From Pseudomonadota bacterium (GTDB lineage Bacteria; Desulfobacterota; Desulfobacteria; Desulfobacterales; Desulfosarcinaceae), in the NCBI GenBank assembly GCA_023435265.1, contig JAEYRZ010000176.1, positions 1-36,852 on the forward strand: 36,852 nucleotides of DNA, given 5' to 3'. The notes under the pieces were generated by a model that was not told the origin of the DNA, did not search any database, and saw nothing but the letters and a program-made list of their open reading frames with translations. Numbering within the stretch: position 1 is the first letter of the stretch; every line of letters begins with the position of its first letter. The translations under genes were made by a program, and so were the position numbers. Below, piece by piece: positions 16,114 to 24,974 of the stretch.

Positions 16114-16983
16114 CTATTTATAGTTTTCGTCCCTCGGCTCCAAGGTCAGAAACCCGTCCGGCATGGGCAGTTCGAAGTGCAGCGGGCGGCCGTCGCCGGG
16201 ATGGGGCAGGGCGAGGGAATAGGCATGCAGGCGGATCCGGCGCTTGACCGCCGCATCGGCGCCATAGCGCCGGTCGCCCACAACCGGATAACCCGCTTCG
16301 GCCAGGTGCACCCGAATCTGGTTCTTGCGACCGGTCTCAAGCTCGATTTCCATGAGCGTGTGCGCGGCAAGGCGCTGCAAAACCCGGAAATGGGTGACCG
16401 CCCACTTCGACTGCGCAGCCTGCTCCCCCGAGCGCATTCTGCGGTCGGCGCCTTCGGTGAGCCAGCTCCGGATCGTTCCCCGGGGTTCGGGGCACAGACC
16501 TTCAATCAAGGCATAGTACAGCTTGCGCGTTTTCGACCAGTTGGATTTGAGTTGTTCCTGGATCGATTGCTGTCTGGCGAAGAGAACGAGCCCCGATACC
16601 TCTCGGTCCAGCCGGTGGACCACGAAGAGCTGCGGCTTTTCGCGCGCCTGCAAGGCCAGGTGCCGTTTGAGCATCTGGTAGAGCGAGGTCCCGGCGGCGC
16701 CGCGTTCGCCATAGGTCAGCAGGCCCGGCGGCTTGTCGGCGACCATTATACAATGGTCCGCATACACGATCGGAACCGGGGGCGGAACGGCTTCAAACGC
16801 GGTTTTACGGTATACAATGGATTGTCCTGCCGCGACCATGAAATCGGGCCGAGTGACGCGGCGGCCGTCGACGGTAATCATGCCGTTCTTGATCATTTTG
16901 CGGATGCGGGTCGTGGTCGCCGGCGCAAACGCGTTGCGAAGCAGATCCAGAAGCGAATCTTTTTTCGGGGCGATCAATTTCAT
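16114..16983 (-). CDS. RluA-family pseudouridine synthase, 289 aa
   Basis: Converts specific uridines of rRNA or tRNA to pseudouridine. An S4-like RNA-binding domain lies at about residues 10-60 (TRIRKMIKNGMITVDGRRVT). The catalytic domain follows, with HRLDREVSG at 123-131, where Asp126 is the nucleophile, and later GRKNQIRVHLAEAGYPVVGDRRYG (about 218-241), typical of RluA/C/D. Length is normal. The family member, and so the target base, cannot be fixed from sequence; RluD-like and RluC-like are equally possible. The gene is alone on the minus strand and converges on hflC. The upstream gap holds a scattered repeat and a 10-bp inverted repeat. Confidence 0.88.
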   Translation of the reverse strand: MKLIAPKKDSLLDLLRNAFAPATTTRIRKMIKNGMITVDGRRVTRPDFMVAAGQSIVYRKTAFEAVPPPVPIVYADHCIMVADKPPGLLTYGERGAAGTSLYQMLKRHLALQAREKPQLFVVHRLDREVSGLVLFARQQSIQEQLKSNWSKTRKLYYALIEGLCPEPRGTIRSWLTEGADRRMRSGEQAAQSKWAVTHFRVLQRLAAHTLMEIELETGRKNQIRVHLAEAGYPVVGDRRYGADAAVKRRIRLHAYSLALPHPGDGRPLHFELPMPDGFLTLEPRDENYK

Positions 16984-16985
16984 AC

Positions 16986-17057
16986 GCCTGATCCTTGACG
17001 GCGCCGTCGGTTCGGAACTTTTTACGAAGTGTTCATTATTGGATTATTGAACGCTTC
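16986..17057. repeat. Scattered repeat copy plus 10-bp inverted repeat
   Basis: The stretch contains GACGGCGCCGTCGGTT and AACTTTTTACGA, both of which also occur (in other order) at 94-117. It is followed by GAAGTGTTCA (17026-17035) and TGAACGCTTC (17048-17057), an inverted repeat with one G-U-type mismatch and a 12-nt loop. The whole lies in the divergent gap between the rluA-like and HMG-CoA lyase-like genes. Confidence 0.5.
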
Positions 17058-17223
17058 TACTGTCGATCGCTTGCTTTTGCAACCTCGGCTTCGGTTGCGG
17101 ACGGCAAACCGGGTTCGGGCATGCATCATGCAGAAAACTCGACAGAGGCGACCGAATTCTTAATTTGCTTGTGTGCGTCACGGACGCAGACAATGAAAAT
17201 GAACCGATCGAGGAAATCGTTCA

Positions 17224-18192
17224 ATGCTTCCTGAACGGGTCCATATCACCGAGGTGGGGCCTCGCGACGGCCTCCAGTCTGAAGGAAAAATCGTTCCCAC
17301 CGAACTCAAGGCCGAGCTCGTCAAAGGACTGGCCGCCGCCGGTTTGCAGGCGATCCAGGTGGCGGCGTTCGTCCATCCGAAAAAAGTCCCCCAGATGGCC
17401 GATGCCGAGGCGCTCATCGCAAGCCTGACACCGACCGAAGGTGTGCAGTTCAGCGCACTGACCTTGAACCGGCGCGGTGTCGAGCGCGCCTGCGGCACAT
17501 CGATCCCATGGATCGAGGTGTCCCTTTCAGTCAGCGAACGCCAGAGCCTCGACAACAGCGGCATGAGCGTCGACCAGGCCAGGAAGGAGGCCGCCGCAAT
17601 GATTGACATGGTGCGCGCCGCGGGCCGCAAAGTGCGCGGCAGCATCCAGTGCAGCTTCGGTTGCCTCAACGAATGTGAGGTCACGCCGCAAAATGTACTG
17701 AAAACCGCCGGGCTGCTGCTGGAAAAGGGCGTGGATCATCTGGTGCTGGCCGATACGACCGGCATGGCGACTCCGGTGACAATACGACGGCTGCTCTCCC
17801 AAATCCTGCCCCTGTCCGGAGCCGTTCCGGTCGGCCTGCATCTGCATGATACGCGCGGGCTCGGTCTGGTAAACGTCATGGCCGGTTTGGAGATGGGCAT
17901 CGTCTATTTCGACAGCGCCCTGGGCGGACTGGGCGGCTGCCCCTTCGTCAAGGGCGCAGCCGGGAACATCGCCACGGAAGATACCCTTCACCTGATGCGC
18001 AGCCTGGACGTCGCAACCGGTGTGGACATCCACCGCGTAGCGCACTGGGCACGTCGACTGGGCGTTTTTTTCAATCGTGAATTGACAGGCAGGATGCACC
18101 GCCTCACCGATACGGGCTACTGCCCCGCCGACCCTGAAGCGGATCTTATTTCATCTTCGGCAGGTTCAAGTTTCCCGCCCGCTGGCCGATAA
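17224..18192 (+). CDS. Hydroxymethylglutaryl-CoA lyase-like enzyme, 322 aa
   Basis: Member of the HMGL-like TIM-barrel family. The close relatives cleave 3-hydroxy-3-methylglutaryl-CoA to acetyl-CoA and acetoacetate in leucine and ketone-body metabolism. The opening VHITEVGPRDGLQSE (residues 6-20) has the metal-binding Asp and catalytic Arg of the family. LHLHDTRGLGL carries metal His residues, and GGLGGCPFVKGAAGNIATED is the HMG-CoA lyase signature with the catalytic Cys239. Length is slightly long because of a C-terminal tail (about 20 residues, Ser/Pro-rich). GAGGA lies 9 bases before the ATG. It is not beside other leucine-degradation genes. A related acyl-CoA lyase activity is possible. 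Confidence 0.85.
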   Translation: MLPERVHITEVGPRDGLQSEGKIVPTELKAELVKGLAAAGLQAIQVAAFVHPKKVPQMADAEALIASLTPTEGVQFSALTLNRRGVERACGTSIPWIEVSLSVSERQSLDNSGMSVDQARKEAAAMIDMVRAAGRKVRGSIQCSFGCLNECEVTPQNVLKTAGLLLEKGVDHLVLADTTGMATPVTIRRLLSQILPLSGAVPVGLHLHDTRGLGLVNVMAGLEMGIVYFDSALGGLGGCPFVKGAAGNIATEDTLHLMRSLDVATGVDIHRVAHWARRLGVFFNRELTGRMHRLTDTGYCPADPEADLISSSAGSSFPPAGR

Positions 18193-18304
18193 AAATCCTG
18201 TAGCGGCCGGTTCCCTCGGTATTCCCCTACAACTGGCTATATACAAACACAATCCTTTGTCTTGGCAGTTTGAAGACAGCCGAAAAGGTGAGGTGCCCAC
18301 CAGG

Positions 18305-19858
18305 ATGAATATGGGAAAAGACTGCAAGGGGACCCTTCTTTTTGTGGATGACGAGGCCTGCATCCTGGATATCTCCCGGAGTTTCTTCACCACCCGCGGC
18401 TACGAGGTCCTGACGGCCGGCAATGGGCGCGAGGCCACCGAATTGCTTTGGAGCCACCGCGTCGACTGCTGCTTCACGGACATCAACATGCCGTATATGG
18501 ATGGTTTGGAATTCGCCGAATACATGCGGCAATACGACAATACGGTGCCCGTGGTGATCATGACCGGCTACCCGTCGCTGGATAGTACGATCCAGACGCT
18601 GAAAAACGGGGTGGTCGACTATCTGATCAAACCGGTCAACCTTCAGCAGATGGAGCTGTGCGTCCAGCGGGTGCTGCGCGAACGCAAGCTGTTCATCGAA
18701 AACCTGATGCTGGCCAAGGAGGTCGAGAGCAAGGATCGAATCGAACGGCTCAATACCGAACTCGTTTCCAAGATCGAGGAACTCAACATCTTCAATCGCA
18801 TACTGGCTGATTTTTCAGCCCTGCGCGAGAGTACGGACGTATTCCGCCAACTGGTGGATCTGGCCATCGAGATACTCGATGCCGACGCCGCCTCTTTTTA
18901 CCTGGTCGGTGAGACGCAGGGCAAACCCACCCTGATCGCTTCCGCGCAGGGCGCCGCCGCGCCGATCGACGCCGAAACAGGGTCGGCGCCATATCTGGAA
19001 ACCCTGATCGGCGAGGTGGTCAAAGATGACCGCCCGCTGTTGGTTCCCAAAAACGTGAACGGCCACGCCCGTCTCCCGGAGCGGGTGCTCTCCTGCATGC
19101 TGTCGCCCTTGAAGATACGGTCCCGCATTTTCGGCGTGCTCGGCGCGTCCATTTATCGCGATGACAAGTACTTCAACGAAAAGGATCTCTATTACCTCTC
19201 GTTCATGACCTCCAAGGCTGCTGCAGCGATCGAGAACCTGGCGCTGTATGAAAACATCTACCATAACCTTCTGGCGACCCTGTACGCCTTCGTGAAGGCG
19301 ATCGAGGCGCGCGATCCTTACACCAAGGAGCACTCCAGCCGCGTGACGCGCCTTGCGATCGCCATCTCTCAGGCCATGAGCTGCACGGCCGAAGATCAGG
19401 AGATCCTCAAAGTGGCCGGTTTGCTTCACGACATCGGTAAAATCGGCATCCGCGACGAGATCCTGCTCAAACCCGGCCGGCTGACCCCTGAAGAGTTCCG
19501 GATCATCCAACAGCACCCGGTGATCGGCGCCGATATCATGGGGCATCTGGGATTGTGGACACGTGAAAAGCAGATCGTGCGCAGCCACCACGAGCGGTTC
19601 GACGGAACCGGCTATCCCGACCGGCTGGCAGGCGCTCAAATCCCCCTTCTGGCGCGTATTCTGAGTGTGGCCGATGTCTACGACGCCGTAGCCTCGGACC
19701 GTGCCTACCGTCGCAGGATGGAAGAAGAGAGTATCCTGGACATCATGTACCGAGGCTCCGGGAGCCAATTCGACCCTGAGATCATTGCCGTATTCCGCCT
19801 GCTGCATGAATCCGGGGAAGTGGACCATCTCTCGCGGGAACACCAAGAGTCCACCTGA
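18305..19858 (+). CDS. Response regulator with GAF and HD-GYP domains (c-di-GMP phosphodiesterase), 517 aa
   Basis: Two-component output protein expected to hydrolyse cyclic di-GMP. The receiver domain (about residues 8-125) has phosphoacceptor Asp59 in FTDINMPYMDG and Lys in YLIKPVNL. A short coiled-coil linker (about 130-165) follows, then a GAF-like domain (about 175-320), then an HD-GYP domain with HDIGKIGI starting at residue 375 and HHERFDGTGYP starting at 428. All HD-GYP signature residues are visible. No histidine kinase lies nearby, so the partner is an orphan kinase. Start ATG 18305 (or 18311) has GAGGTG or AGGA upstream. The gene begins 112 bp after the HMG-CoA lyase-like gene. Confidence 0.92.
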   Translation: MNMGKDCKGTLLFVDDEACILDISRSFFTTRGYEVLTAGNGREATELLWSHRVDCCFTDINMPYMDGLEFAEYMRQYDNTVPVVIMTGYPSLDSTIQTLKNGVVDYLIKPVNLQQMELCVQRVLRERKLFIENLMLAKEVESKDRIERLNTELVSKIEELNIFNRILADFSALRESTDVFRQLVDLAIEILDADAASFYLVGETQGKPTLIASAQGAAAPIDAETGSAPYLETLIGEVVKDDRPLLVPKNVNGHARLPERVLSCMLSPLKIRSRIFGVLGASIYRDDKYFNEKDLYYLSFMTSKAAAAIENLALYENIYHNLLATLYAFVKAIEARDPYTKEHSSRVTRLAIAISQAMSCTAEDQEILKVAGLLHDIGKIGIRDEILLKPGRLTPEEFRIIQQHPVIGADIMGHLGLWTREKQIVRSHHERFDGTGYPDRLAGAQIPLLARILSVADVYDAVASDRAYRRRMEEESILDIMYRGSGSQFDPEIIAVFRLLHESGEVDHLSREHQEST

Positions 19859-20022
19859 GCCCGATTTTCTTCCTCCATCCCTGACGGCCGCTCCCCGACC
19901 CTCCTTGCGCTTTGACCTTTGGCGCCTTTTCGTTTATACCTGAAGCCGCTTTCAGACGTGAGGCTTCGCAGGCCCTACAACGGTCGCATCAGAACGGCTG
20001 CGCTCCAAAGGTGTTGTTCAGC

Positions 20023-20940
20023 ATGAGTTCCTGGTATCAACCCGTCGACATGGAAACATGGCTCCGCCGCCTCGTGGCGCCGCGTTCGCTGATCCTGGTG
20101 CTGATCCTGCTGGCGATCGCGGTGACCGAGGCGCGCCTGAACTGGCTCGAAAATATCGCGGGTGCTTATCTGGTCAAGACCAACCCGCTGCGCCCCGAAT
20201 CGGGCGCCATCTGGGATCAAGGCCACAAGAGCAGCCAGGCCCGGCAGACCCTGGAGAGTTATATCAACCAGCGCAGGAGCGCCCAGGACGAGGCACGGCG
20301 GGCGACATCGCTGGGGCAGCTTACGACCGCCGTGGAAAGCTCGGGCAACGCCATGATTTCGTCCGAGCAGTTTGTCGAATTGTATATGAAATTGCCGCCG
20401 CTGCTCTCTCAAGAATTGATTTCGCCGTTCACCATGCTCTCCTATATCTCCAGCGGCCGCTGGCAGCGCACCTATTTCGAACGCCAGGATTCACAGATGC
20501 AGGTCTATCTTCTGGATGCGGAAAATCAGGTCCTGCATCGACTCGTCGTCAGCCAGGGTTTATTGGCCCTGATCCAGCGCGGCGAGGTGGCGATTAGCAC
20601 CGGGCTGGATCAACTCGCCGACTTCGCTGGGCATGTCTATGCCGCCGAACGGTTTTTCAATGTTTTGAATTCATTCCCCGCGGCCGTGCGCCGGGCGATT
20701 ATCGCCCATCCCGAGGATCTGCTGCGCGTTTCGGGCCGGATGATGCGCGTGGGGATCGCCGACAGCGCCATGGGCGACACGGTCGATCTGGGGTTTGAGA
20801 TTCAGGGGGCCGACGGTCTGAAGGTGATCCTGATGCAGGGCGCCGCCGAAGAGGTGCGCACGCTGCAGCGCCTTCTGGAGGGTTGGACATCTTACATGGG
20901 GCCGCCGGGCGGCGGGTTCCCTCCAAGGAGGGAGCCGTGA
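20023..20940 (+). CDS. Membrane-anchored protein of unknown function, 305 aa
   Basis: No family recognised. One N-terminal membrane segment (SLILVLILLAIAVTEA, about residues 20-35) would leave the rest outside the cytoplasm. The body is alpha/beta with Gln/Ser-rich helices (about 65-110) and a C-terminal region that might bind a ligand or partner. The last residues are Pro/Gly-rich (GPPGGGFPPRREP). AAAGGTG lies 10 bases before the ATG at 20023; Met10 is an alternative. The stop overlaps the PBP start (GTGA), and the PBP Shine-Dalgarno lies inside this gene, so translation is coupled. By context it is a candidate PBP accessory or regulator, which is inference only. Confidence 0.75.
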   Translation: MSSWYQPVDMETWLRRLVAPRSLILVLILLAIAVTEARLNWLENIAGAYLVKTNPLRPESGAIWDQGHKSSQARQTLESYINQRRSAQDEARRATSLGQLTTAVESSGNAMISSEQFVELYMKLPPLLSQELISPFTMLSYISSGRWQRTYFERQDSQMQVYLLDAENQVLHRLVVSQGLLALIQRGEVAISTGLDQLADFAGHVYAAERFFNVLNSFPAAVRRAIIAHPEDLLRVSGRMMRVGIADSAMGDTVDLGFEIQGADGLKVILMQGAAEEVRTLQRLLEGWTSYMGPPGGGFPPRREP

Positions 20941-22946
20941 GCACCGGAATGCGCGTGCTGCGCTGGATGGCTGGGCTGGGTGCCCTCCTGCTGGCTTTTT
21001 CGGGAGTGCTGGCGGTCGGCGCGGCGCTTTTATTTTTCGTGACGGTACGGGAGTTGCCCCGCATTCCCGAACCCTTGAGGCGCATCATCGAAACGCCGCC
21101 CACGGAAATTTTCGCGGCCAACGGTGAGCCCATCCTGCAGATCGGCGGCCGCGAGTATGTGCCGCTGGAGCAGATTTCGCTGCCCTTCGTGCAGGCCATC
21201 CTGGCCACCGAGGATCACCTGTTCTGGGAACACCACGGCATCAATAAACTTCGGCTGCTCAAGGCGCTGGGATTGGTGCTGTTCAGTGAAGGCCGCCCGC
21301 AGGGGGCCTCGACCATCACGCAGCAGCTGGCCAAGAACCTGTTTTTCAGCTTCGAACAAACCTACACGCGCAAGTTCAGGGAAATGATGGTGGCCTTGCA
21401 GATCGAATCGCGGTTCAGCAAGCAGGAGATCCTGGAGGCCTACCTGAACCAGATCTATTTCGGTCCCAATGCCCAGGGGGTCGGGGCTGCCGCGCAAAGC
21501 CTGTTCAACAAGAAAGCATCTCAGCTCAATCTGTCGGAAGCGGCCTTGCTGGCTGGACTGCCAAAATCCCCGACCCGCTACAACCCTTTGCGCTATCCGG
21601 AGCGCGCCAGGGCCCGCCAACAGGTGGTGCTCAGGCGTATGGTGGCTGCCGGCTTTATTTCGGATGCTGAAGCGCAGGAGGCCGGGAAAGCCGCGCTGGA
21701 TTTTGCGGAGCGCCATGCGGCCGGCCGCAGCGGCGGCTATTTCGTGGATTGGGTGTTGAAGTCGCTGGAGGAGCGGTACGGTCCTCAAGTCGTCTTTCAC
21801 GGAGGTTTGAAAGTAACGACCACCATGGACCCTCAGCTGCAGTACTGGGCCGAACAGGCGGTGCAGGAGGGGTTGGCCGACCTGGAAAAGATCATGGGGG
21901 ATCGCGCCGCCGCCTCTGTTGAGAAGCTTCAGGCCGCTCTGGCTGCAGTGCAGGTGAACTCCGGCGCGGTAAAGGCGCTGGTGGGTGGCCGCGATTACGC
22001 CGAAACCGAGTTCAACCGGGCGATCGAAAACAATCGCCAGCCGGGGTCCGCATTCAAGCCCTTCCTGTATTACACGGCCTTGGACCGGCTCGGGGTGACG
22101 CCCGCCAGCGTGGTGGTCGACCAGCCGGTCGTCGTCCCGGTGGCCGGCGCCGACGACTGGATGCCGCGCAATTTCGAGCGCGAATTCCTGGGTCCGGTGA
22201 TTCTCAAAAAAGCATTCACCAAATCGATCAATACGGTGGCCGCCCAACTGGTGGTCCAGACCGGTCCTCAAGCGGTTATCGAAACCGCCCGCCGGTGCGG
22301 CATTGTCAGCCCGCTGGCCGCCGTCTATTCCGTCGCTCTGGGCACTTCCGGCGTCAGCCCCCTGGAATTGGCCGCGGCTTTCGGGACCTTTGCAGGCGCC
22401 GGGGTGCGCTATGCGCCCTTCGGCATCTGGCGGGTCGAGGATGCCTACGGACAGGTCCTGGAGGAGCATATCGTGAGCGGTTCCCGGGAACTGGACCCGC
22501 AGCTCGCCTATCAGATGGTCGATATGATGAAAGGCGTTGTCGAATACGGTACCGCAACGGGTGTGCGTAAACTGGGATTCAACAAACCGGCGGCGGGCAA
22601 GACGGGCACGACCAACGGCTACCAGGACGCCTGGTTCACCGGATTTACACCCGTCTTGAGCGCTTCGGTGTGGGTCGGCTACGACCGAAAAGGCGAGCTG
22701 CGGGATGCGCACCGAGTCGGGATCACCGGCGGCCGGGGGGCCGTGCCCATCTGGACCAGATTCATGCTCAAGGCGACCGAAGGGGATCCTGCCAAACCGT
22801 TCAATCCGCCGGTGGGCCTGCGGGCGATCGCCTGCGACCCGACGACCGGCCGCCAGTTGAGCGACAGCGACCCCGATGCCATGCACGTGGTGGTGCGCGA
22901 AACCGAAAACCAGCCGCTCTTCAGGGAAAGCAGAGCCCTCCCATGA
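20937..22946 (+). CDS. Class A penicillin-binding protein (PBP1A family), 669 aa
   Basis: Bifunctional peptidoglycan synthase with glycan-chain polymerising and cross-linking domains, anchored by one N-terminal membrane segment (about residues 8-35). The GT51 domain has ATEDHLFWEHHG with catalytic Glu92, and GASTITQQLAKNLF. The transpeptidase domain has PGSAFKPF with catalytic Ser371, a SIN motif and KTGTTNGY with Lys555. The start is GTG 20937, preceded by AAGGAGG with ideal spacing. Length is shorter than E. coli PBP1A but usual for this bacterial group. It overlaps its neighbours by 4 bases on each side and so forms a coupled three-gene operon with a membrane protein of unknown function and a SPOR protein. 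Confidence 0.94.
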   Translation: MSTGMRVLRWMAGLGALLLAFSGVLAVGAALLFFVTVRELPRIPEPLRRIIETPPTEIFAANGEPILQIGGREYVPLEQISLPFVQAILATEDHLFWEHHGINKLRLLKALGLVLFSEGRPQGASTITQQLAKNLFFSFEQTYTRKFREMMVALQIESRFSKQEILEAYLNQIYFGPNAQGVGAAAQSLFNKKASQLNLSEAALLAGLPKSPTRYNPLRYPERARARQQVVLRRMVAAGFISDAEAQEAGKAALDFAERHAAGRSGGYFVDWVLKSLEERYGPQVVFHGGLKVTTTMDPQLQYWAEQAVQEGLADLEKIMGDRAAASVEKLQAALAAVQVNSGAVKALVGGRDYAETEFNRAIENNRQPGSAFKPFLYYTALDRLGVTPASVVVDQPVVVPVAGADDWMPRNFEREFLGPVILKKAFTKSINTVAAQLVVQTGPQAVIETARRCGIVSPLAAVYSVALGTSGVSPLELAAAFGTFAGAGVRYAPFGIWRVEDAYGQVLEEHIVSGSRELDPQLAYQMVDMMKGVVEYGTATGVRKLGFNKPAAGKTGTTNGYQDAWFTGFTPVLSASVWVGYDRKGELRDAHRVGITGGRGAVPIWTRFMLKATEGDPAKPFNPPVGLRAIACDPTTGRQLSDSDPDAMHVVVRETENQPLFRESRALP

Positions 22947-24610
22947 ATGCCGTGCTGCGCCATTTCGCCGTGCGTTTATGGCTGGCTGCGACGTTGGGCA
23001 GCCTGACGGGTATTTTATGGCTGCCGGCCTGGCAGCGGTTCTTGGGCGTAGAATGGCTGTGGCTTGCGGCCGCAGCGACGCTTGCGATCACTTTTGCAGT
23101 CGTGGGCTGGTGCATGAACCGCCTGGGGCTCTTCTTACTCCGGCGCCAGATCCGCGAAGCGGCGGTTTTCGAGCGGGCCGGAATGGATCGACAAGCCCGC
23201 GCTTCCTACGATCGCGTCGCCGCCCTTTTCGACAGCTTCTGGCTCTCACCGCTTCAGCGGCGCCGGAGCGATCGCCTGGCCGCCGGGCAAATGATCCGGT
23301 ATCACCTGGCCCAGGCGGAGCTCTCGCCTGTGGGCCGCCGGATTCTGGCGGCTTATTTCCAACGCAACCCCCGGGATGCGGCCGCGGCTGAAAGGTGGCT
23401 CGAACACTTGCTCGAACAGGGGCACCACCTTCCCGACGAGCATGATGCCGCCACGCGGGTCGGCGACAGCCTTCCCAATCTTGAGCCTGTCCAGCGCCTG
23501 TTGATGCGTTTTTATCTCGCCTCCGGGCGCACCGACTTCAGCGCCCTGCAGACGTATCGACGGATATGGCGGGTTTCGCCGGAACCGTCGGCAGAGGAAA
23601 CCATCCGCCTGGCGCGCCTTCTGCTGACCGAGTCGCTGCTTAATGATTGGGCACTCGAGGTGTATCTGAAGGCGTATGCCGCGGGCGCCACGGAGTGTCT
23701 CGAGGGCATCCGGGCCGCCGTGCGGATGCTGCGCCCGGGCAGCGCCAACCGCACCGCACTTGCCCAGGCCCGCGCCGTATGCGCCGCGGCAGGAACTGCG
23801 GCGCCATCCTTGAAGCCGTACCAACGGGCTGCCGTCTCGGGCGGCGGCCCGGCCCTCGAACACCACCACACCTCCGAGCCGGTTCGGTTGGAACAACCCG
23901 AGGCGCCGCGAACTTCACCCGCCCAGCATGCGTTTCAATCGGACCTGCGGGGCACGCGACCGGACGATGCCGACGAGGCGCTCGAACCTGAATCAAAATG
24001 GCGGTTTCAAGTCGGACCACCGGACGATGCGCCGGAGGTCGAGGAATCCCCGGAGTCTCCGCATGCCGCCCGGTTCGCCGCCTACCCGCTGATTCTGGGC
24101 CGCGCGGCCCTGGGCCTGGGGAGGCGCCTGGCTTCCGGCCTGCGGCGATCGTCAGACGGCCTCGCGCGGGCGGCGGCCCGGTCTAATTTCGGGTTCCCGG
24201 CGGCGGCCGCGGTTCGCAGAGCGGCGATCGCCGCCACCGTGACGGCCGCGGTTGTGGTGATCGCCGTTGCCGGTTGGCGCTATCTGGGCAGGCAGTCGGG
24301 CACCGTGGCCGAATCACCCGCCGCGGAAAGCGCACCGCCGGCCGTGACCGATCCATTTACGATACAGGTGGCCGCCTATGTGCGCGCCGAGGATGCGCTT
24401 CGTTTCACCGAACGACTTAGAAAGAACGGCCTGGATGCCTTTCACTCCATGGCCACCAGCGCCAATCGCAAGTGGTACCAGGTAAAGGTTTCTCATTTCG
24501 CGACCCGCGCGCAGGCGCGCGAATTCGGCGAACAGCTCAAAGCCAAAGGGCTCATCGACGATTTTTATGTCGCCAATTACCAACCCGGCGATGCCCTGCC
24601 GACACCCTGA
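22943..24610 (+). CDS. SPOR-domain membrane protein, 555 aa
   Basis: The C-terminal SPOR domain (about residues 475-548, FTIQVAAYVRAEDALRF to KGLIDDFYVANY) binds denuded glycan strands at the division septum. The N-terminus has two hydrophobic segments (about 12-30 and 35-55). A helical, Arg-rich region with TPR-like character follows (about 65-290), then a Pro/Glu-rich linker (about 300-375), then a further membrane segment near 440-455 (AAIAATVTAAVVVIAVAGW). With three membrane segments, the SPOR domain would lie in the periplasm. The ATG overlaps the PBP stop by 4 bases. Association with a PBP supports a role in septal wall synthesis. Confidence 0.8.
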   Translation: MNAVLRHFAVRLWLAATLGSLTGILWLPAWQRFLGVEWLWLAAAATLAITFAVVGWCMNRLGLFLLRRQIREAAVFERAGMDRQARASYDRVAALFDSFWLSPLQRRRSDRLAAGQMIRYHLAQAELSPVGRRILAAYFQRNPRDAAAAERWLEHLLEQGHHLPDEHDAATRVGDSLPNLEPVQRLLMRFYLASGRTDFSALQTYRRIWRVSPEPSAEETIRLARLLLTESLLNDWALEVYLKAYAAGATECLEGIRAAVRMLRPGSANRTALAQARAVCAAAGTAAPSLKPYQRAAVSGGGPALEHHHTSEPVRLEQPEAPRTSPAQHAFQSDLRGTRPDDADEALEPESKWRFQVGPPDDAPEVEESPESPHAARFAAYPLILGRAALGLGRRLASGLRRSSDGLARAAARSNFGFPAAAAVRRAAIAATVTAAVVVIAVAGWRYLGRQSGTVAESPAAESAPPAVTDPFTIQVAAYVRAEDALRFTERLRKNGLDAFHSMATSANRKWYQVKVSHFATRAQAREFGEQLKAKGLIDDFYVANYQPGDALPTP

Positions 24611-24683
24611 AAAGGTGGTCTGCGCGGAAGGGCGCACCGTCCTGTGCCGATCGTCGCACCGGTCTTGATTACAGGAGGAAATC

Positions 24684-24923
24684 ATGGAGAAAGAGGATAT
24701 TGTGGCGATCGCCGAAGGACTGCGGCTGATCGAAAGCGGGGTCATGAAAATTCAAGGCGTCATGCGTTCAAGGAACATCAAGTCGCTTCAGGAGGTGGCC
24801 GCCGAGTTGATTCCCCTGTTCAAGCAGGATGACGATGCGCTGAGCGAAACGGTGGTCAAACACCTGGATGCCGGCCAGCCCCGTAAAAAGGCCAAAACCG
24901 CAGCTGGGAAGAAAACCCGCTAG
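24684..24923 (+). CDS. Small conserved-looking protein, 79 aa
   Basis: Not a family I can name. The first 60 residues look like a helical bundle (MEKEDIVAIAEGLRLIESGV...), and the tail is strongly basic (KKAKTAAGKKTR), which could bind nucleic acid or act as a flexible end. A strong Shine-Dalgarno (AGGAGGA) sits 5 bases before the ATG, so it is very likely translated. It starts 73 bp after the SPOR gene, on the same strand. Confidence 0.75.
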   Translation: MEKEDIVAIAEGLRLIESGVMKIQGVMRSRNIKSLQEVAAELIPLFKQDDDALSETVVKHLDAGQPRKKAKTAAGKKTR

Positions 24924-24935
24924 CGCGCCGCGGCG

Positions 24936-24956
24936 GAATCCGATTCCTTCGGATTC
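24936..24956. repeat. 7-bp inverted repeat between convergent genes
   Basis: GAATCCG (24936-24942) and CGGATTC (24950-24956) form a small hairpin with a 7-nt loop, between the 79-residue gene and the TPR gene, which end 51 bp apart. There is no T-tract on either strand, so it is at best a weak terminator. Confidence 0.3.
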
Positions 24957-24974
24957 GAAATGGCCGGCGCCGAA

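Noticed and set aside
21030..22886. Long minus-strand reading frame opposite the PBP gene
   Set aside because: Shadow of the PBP; no domain recognised.
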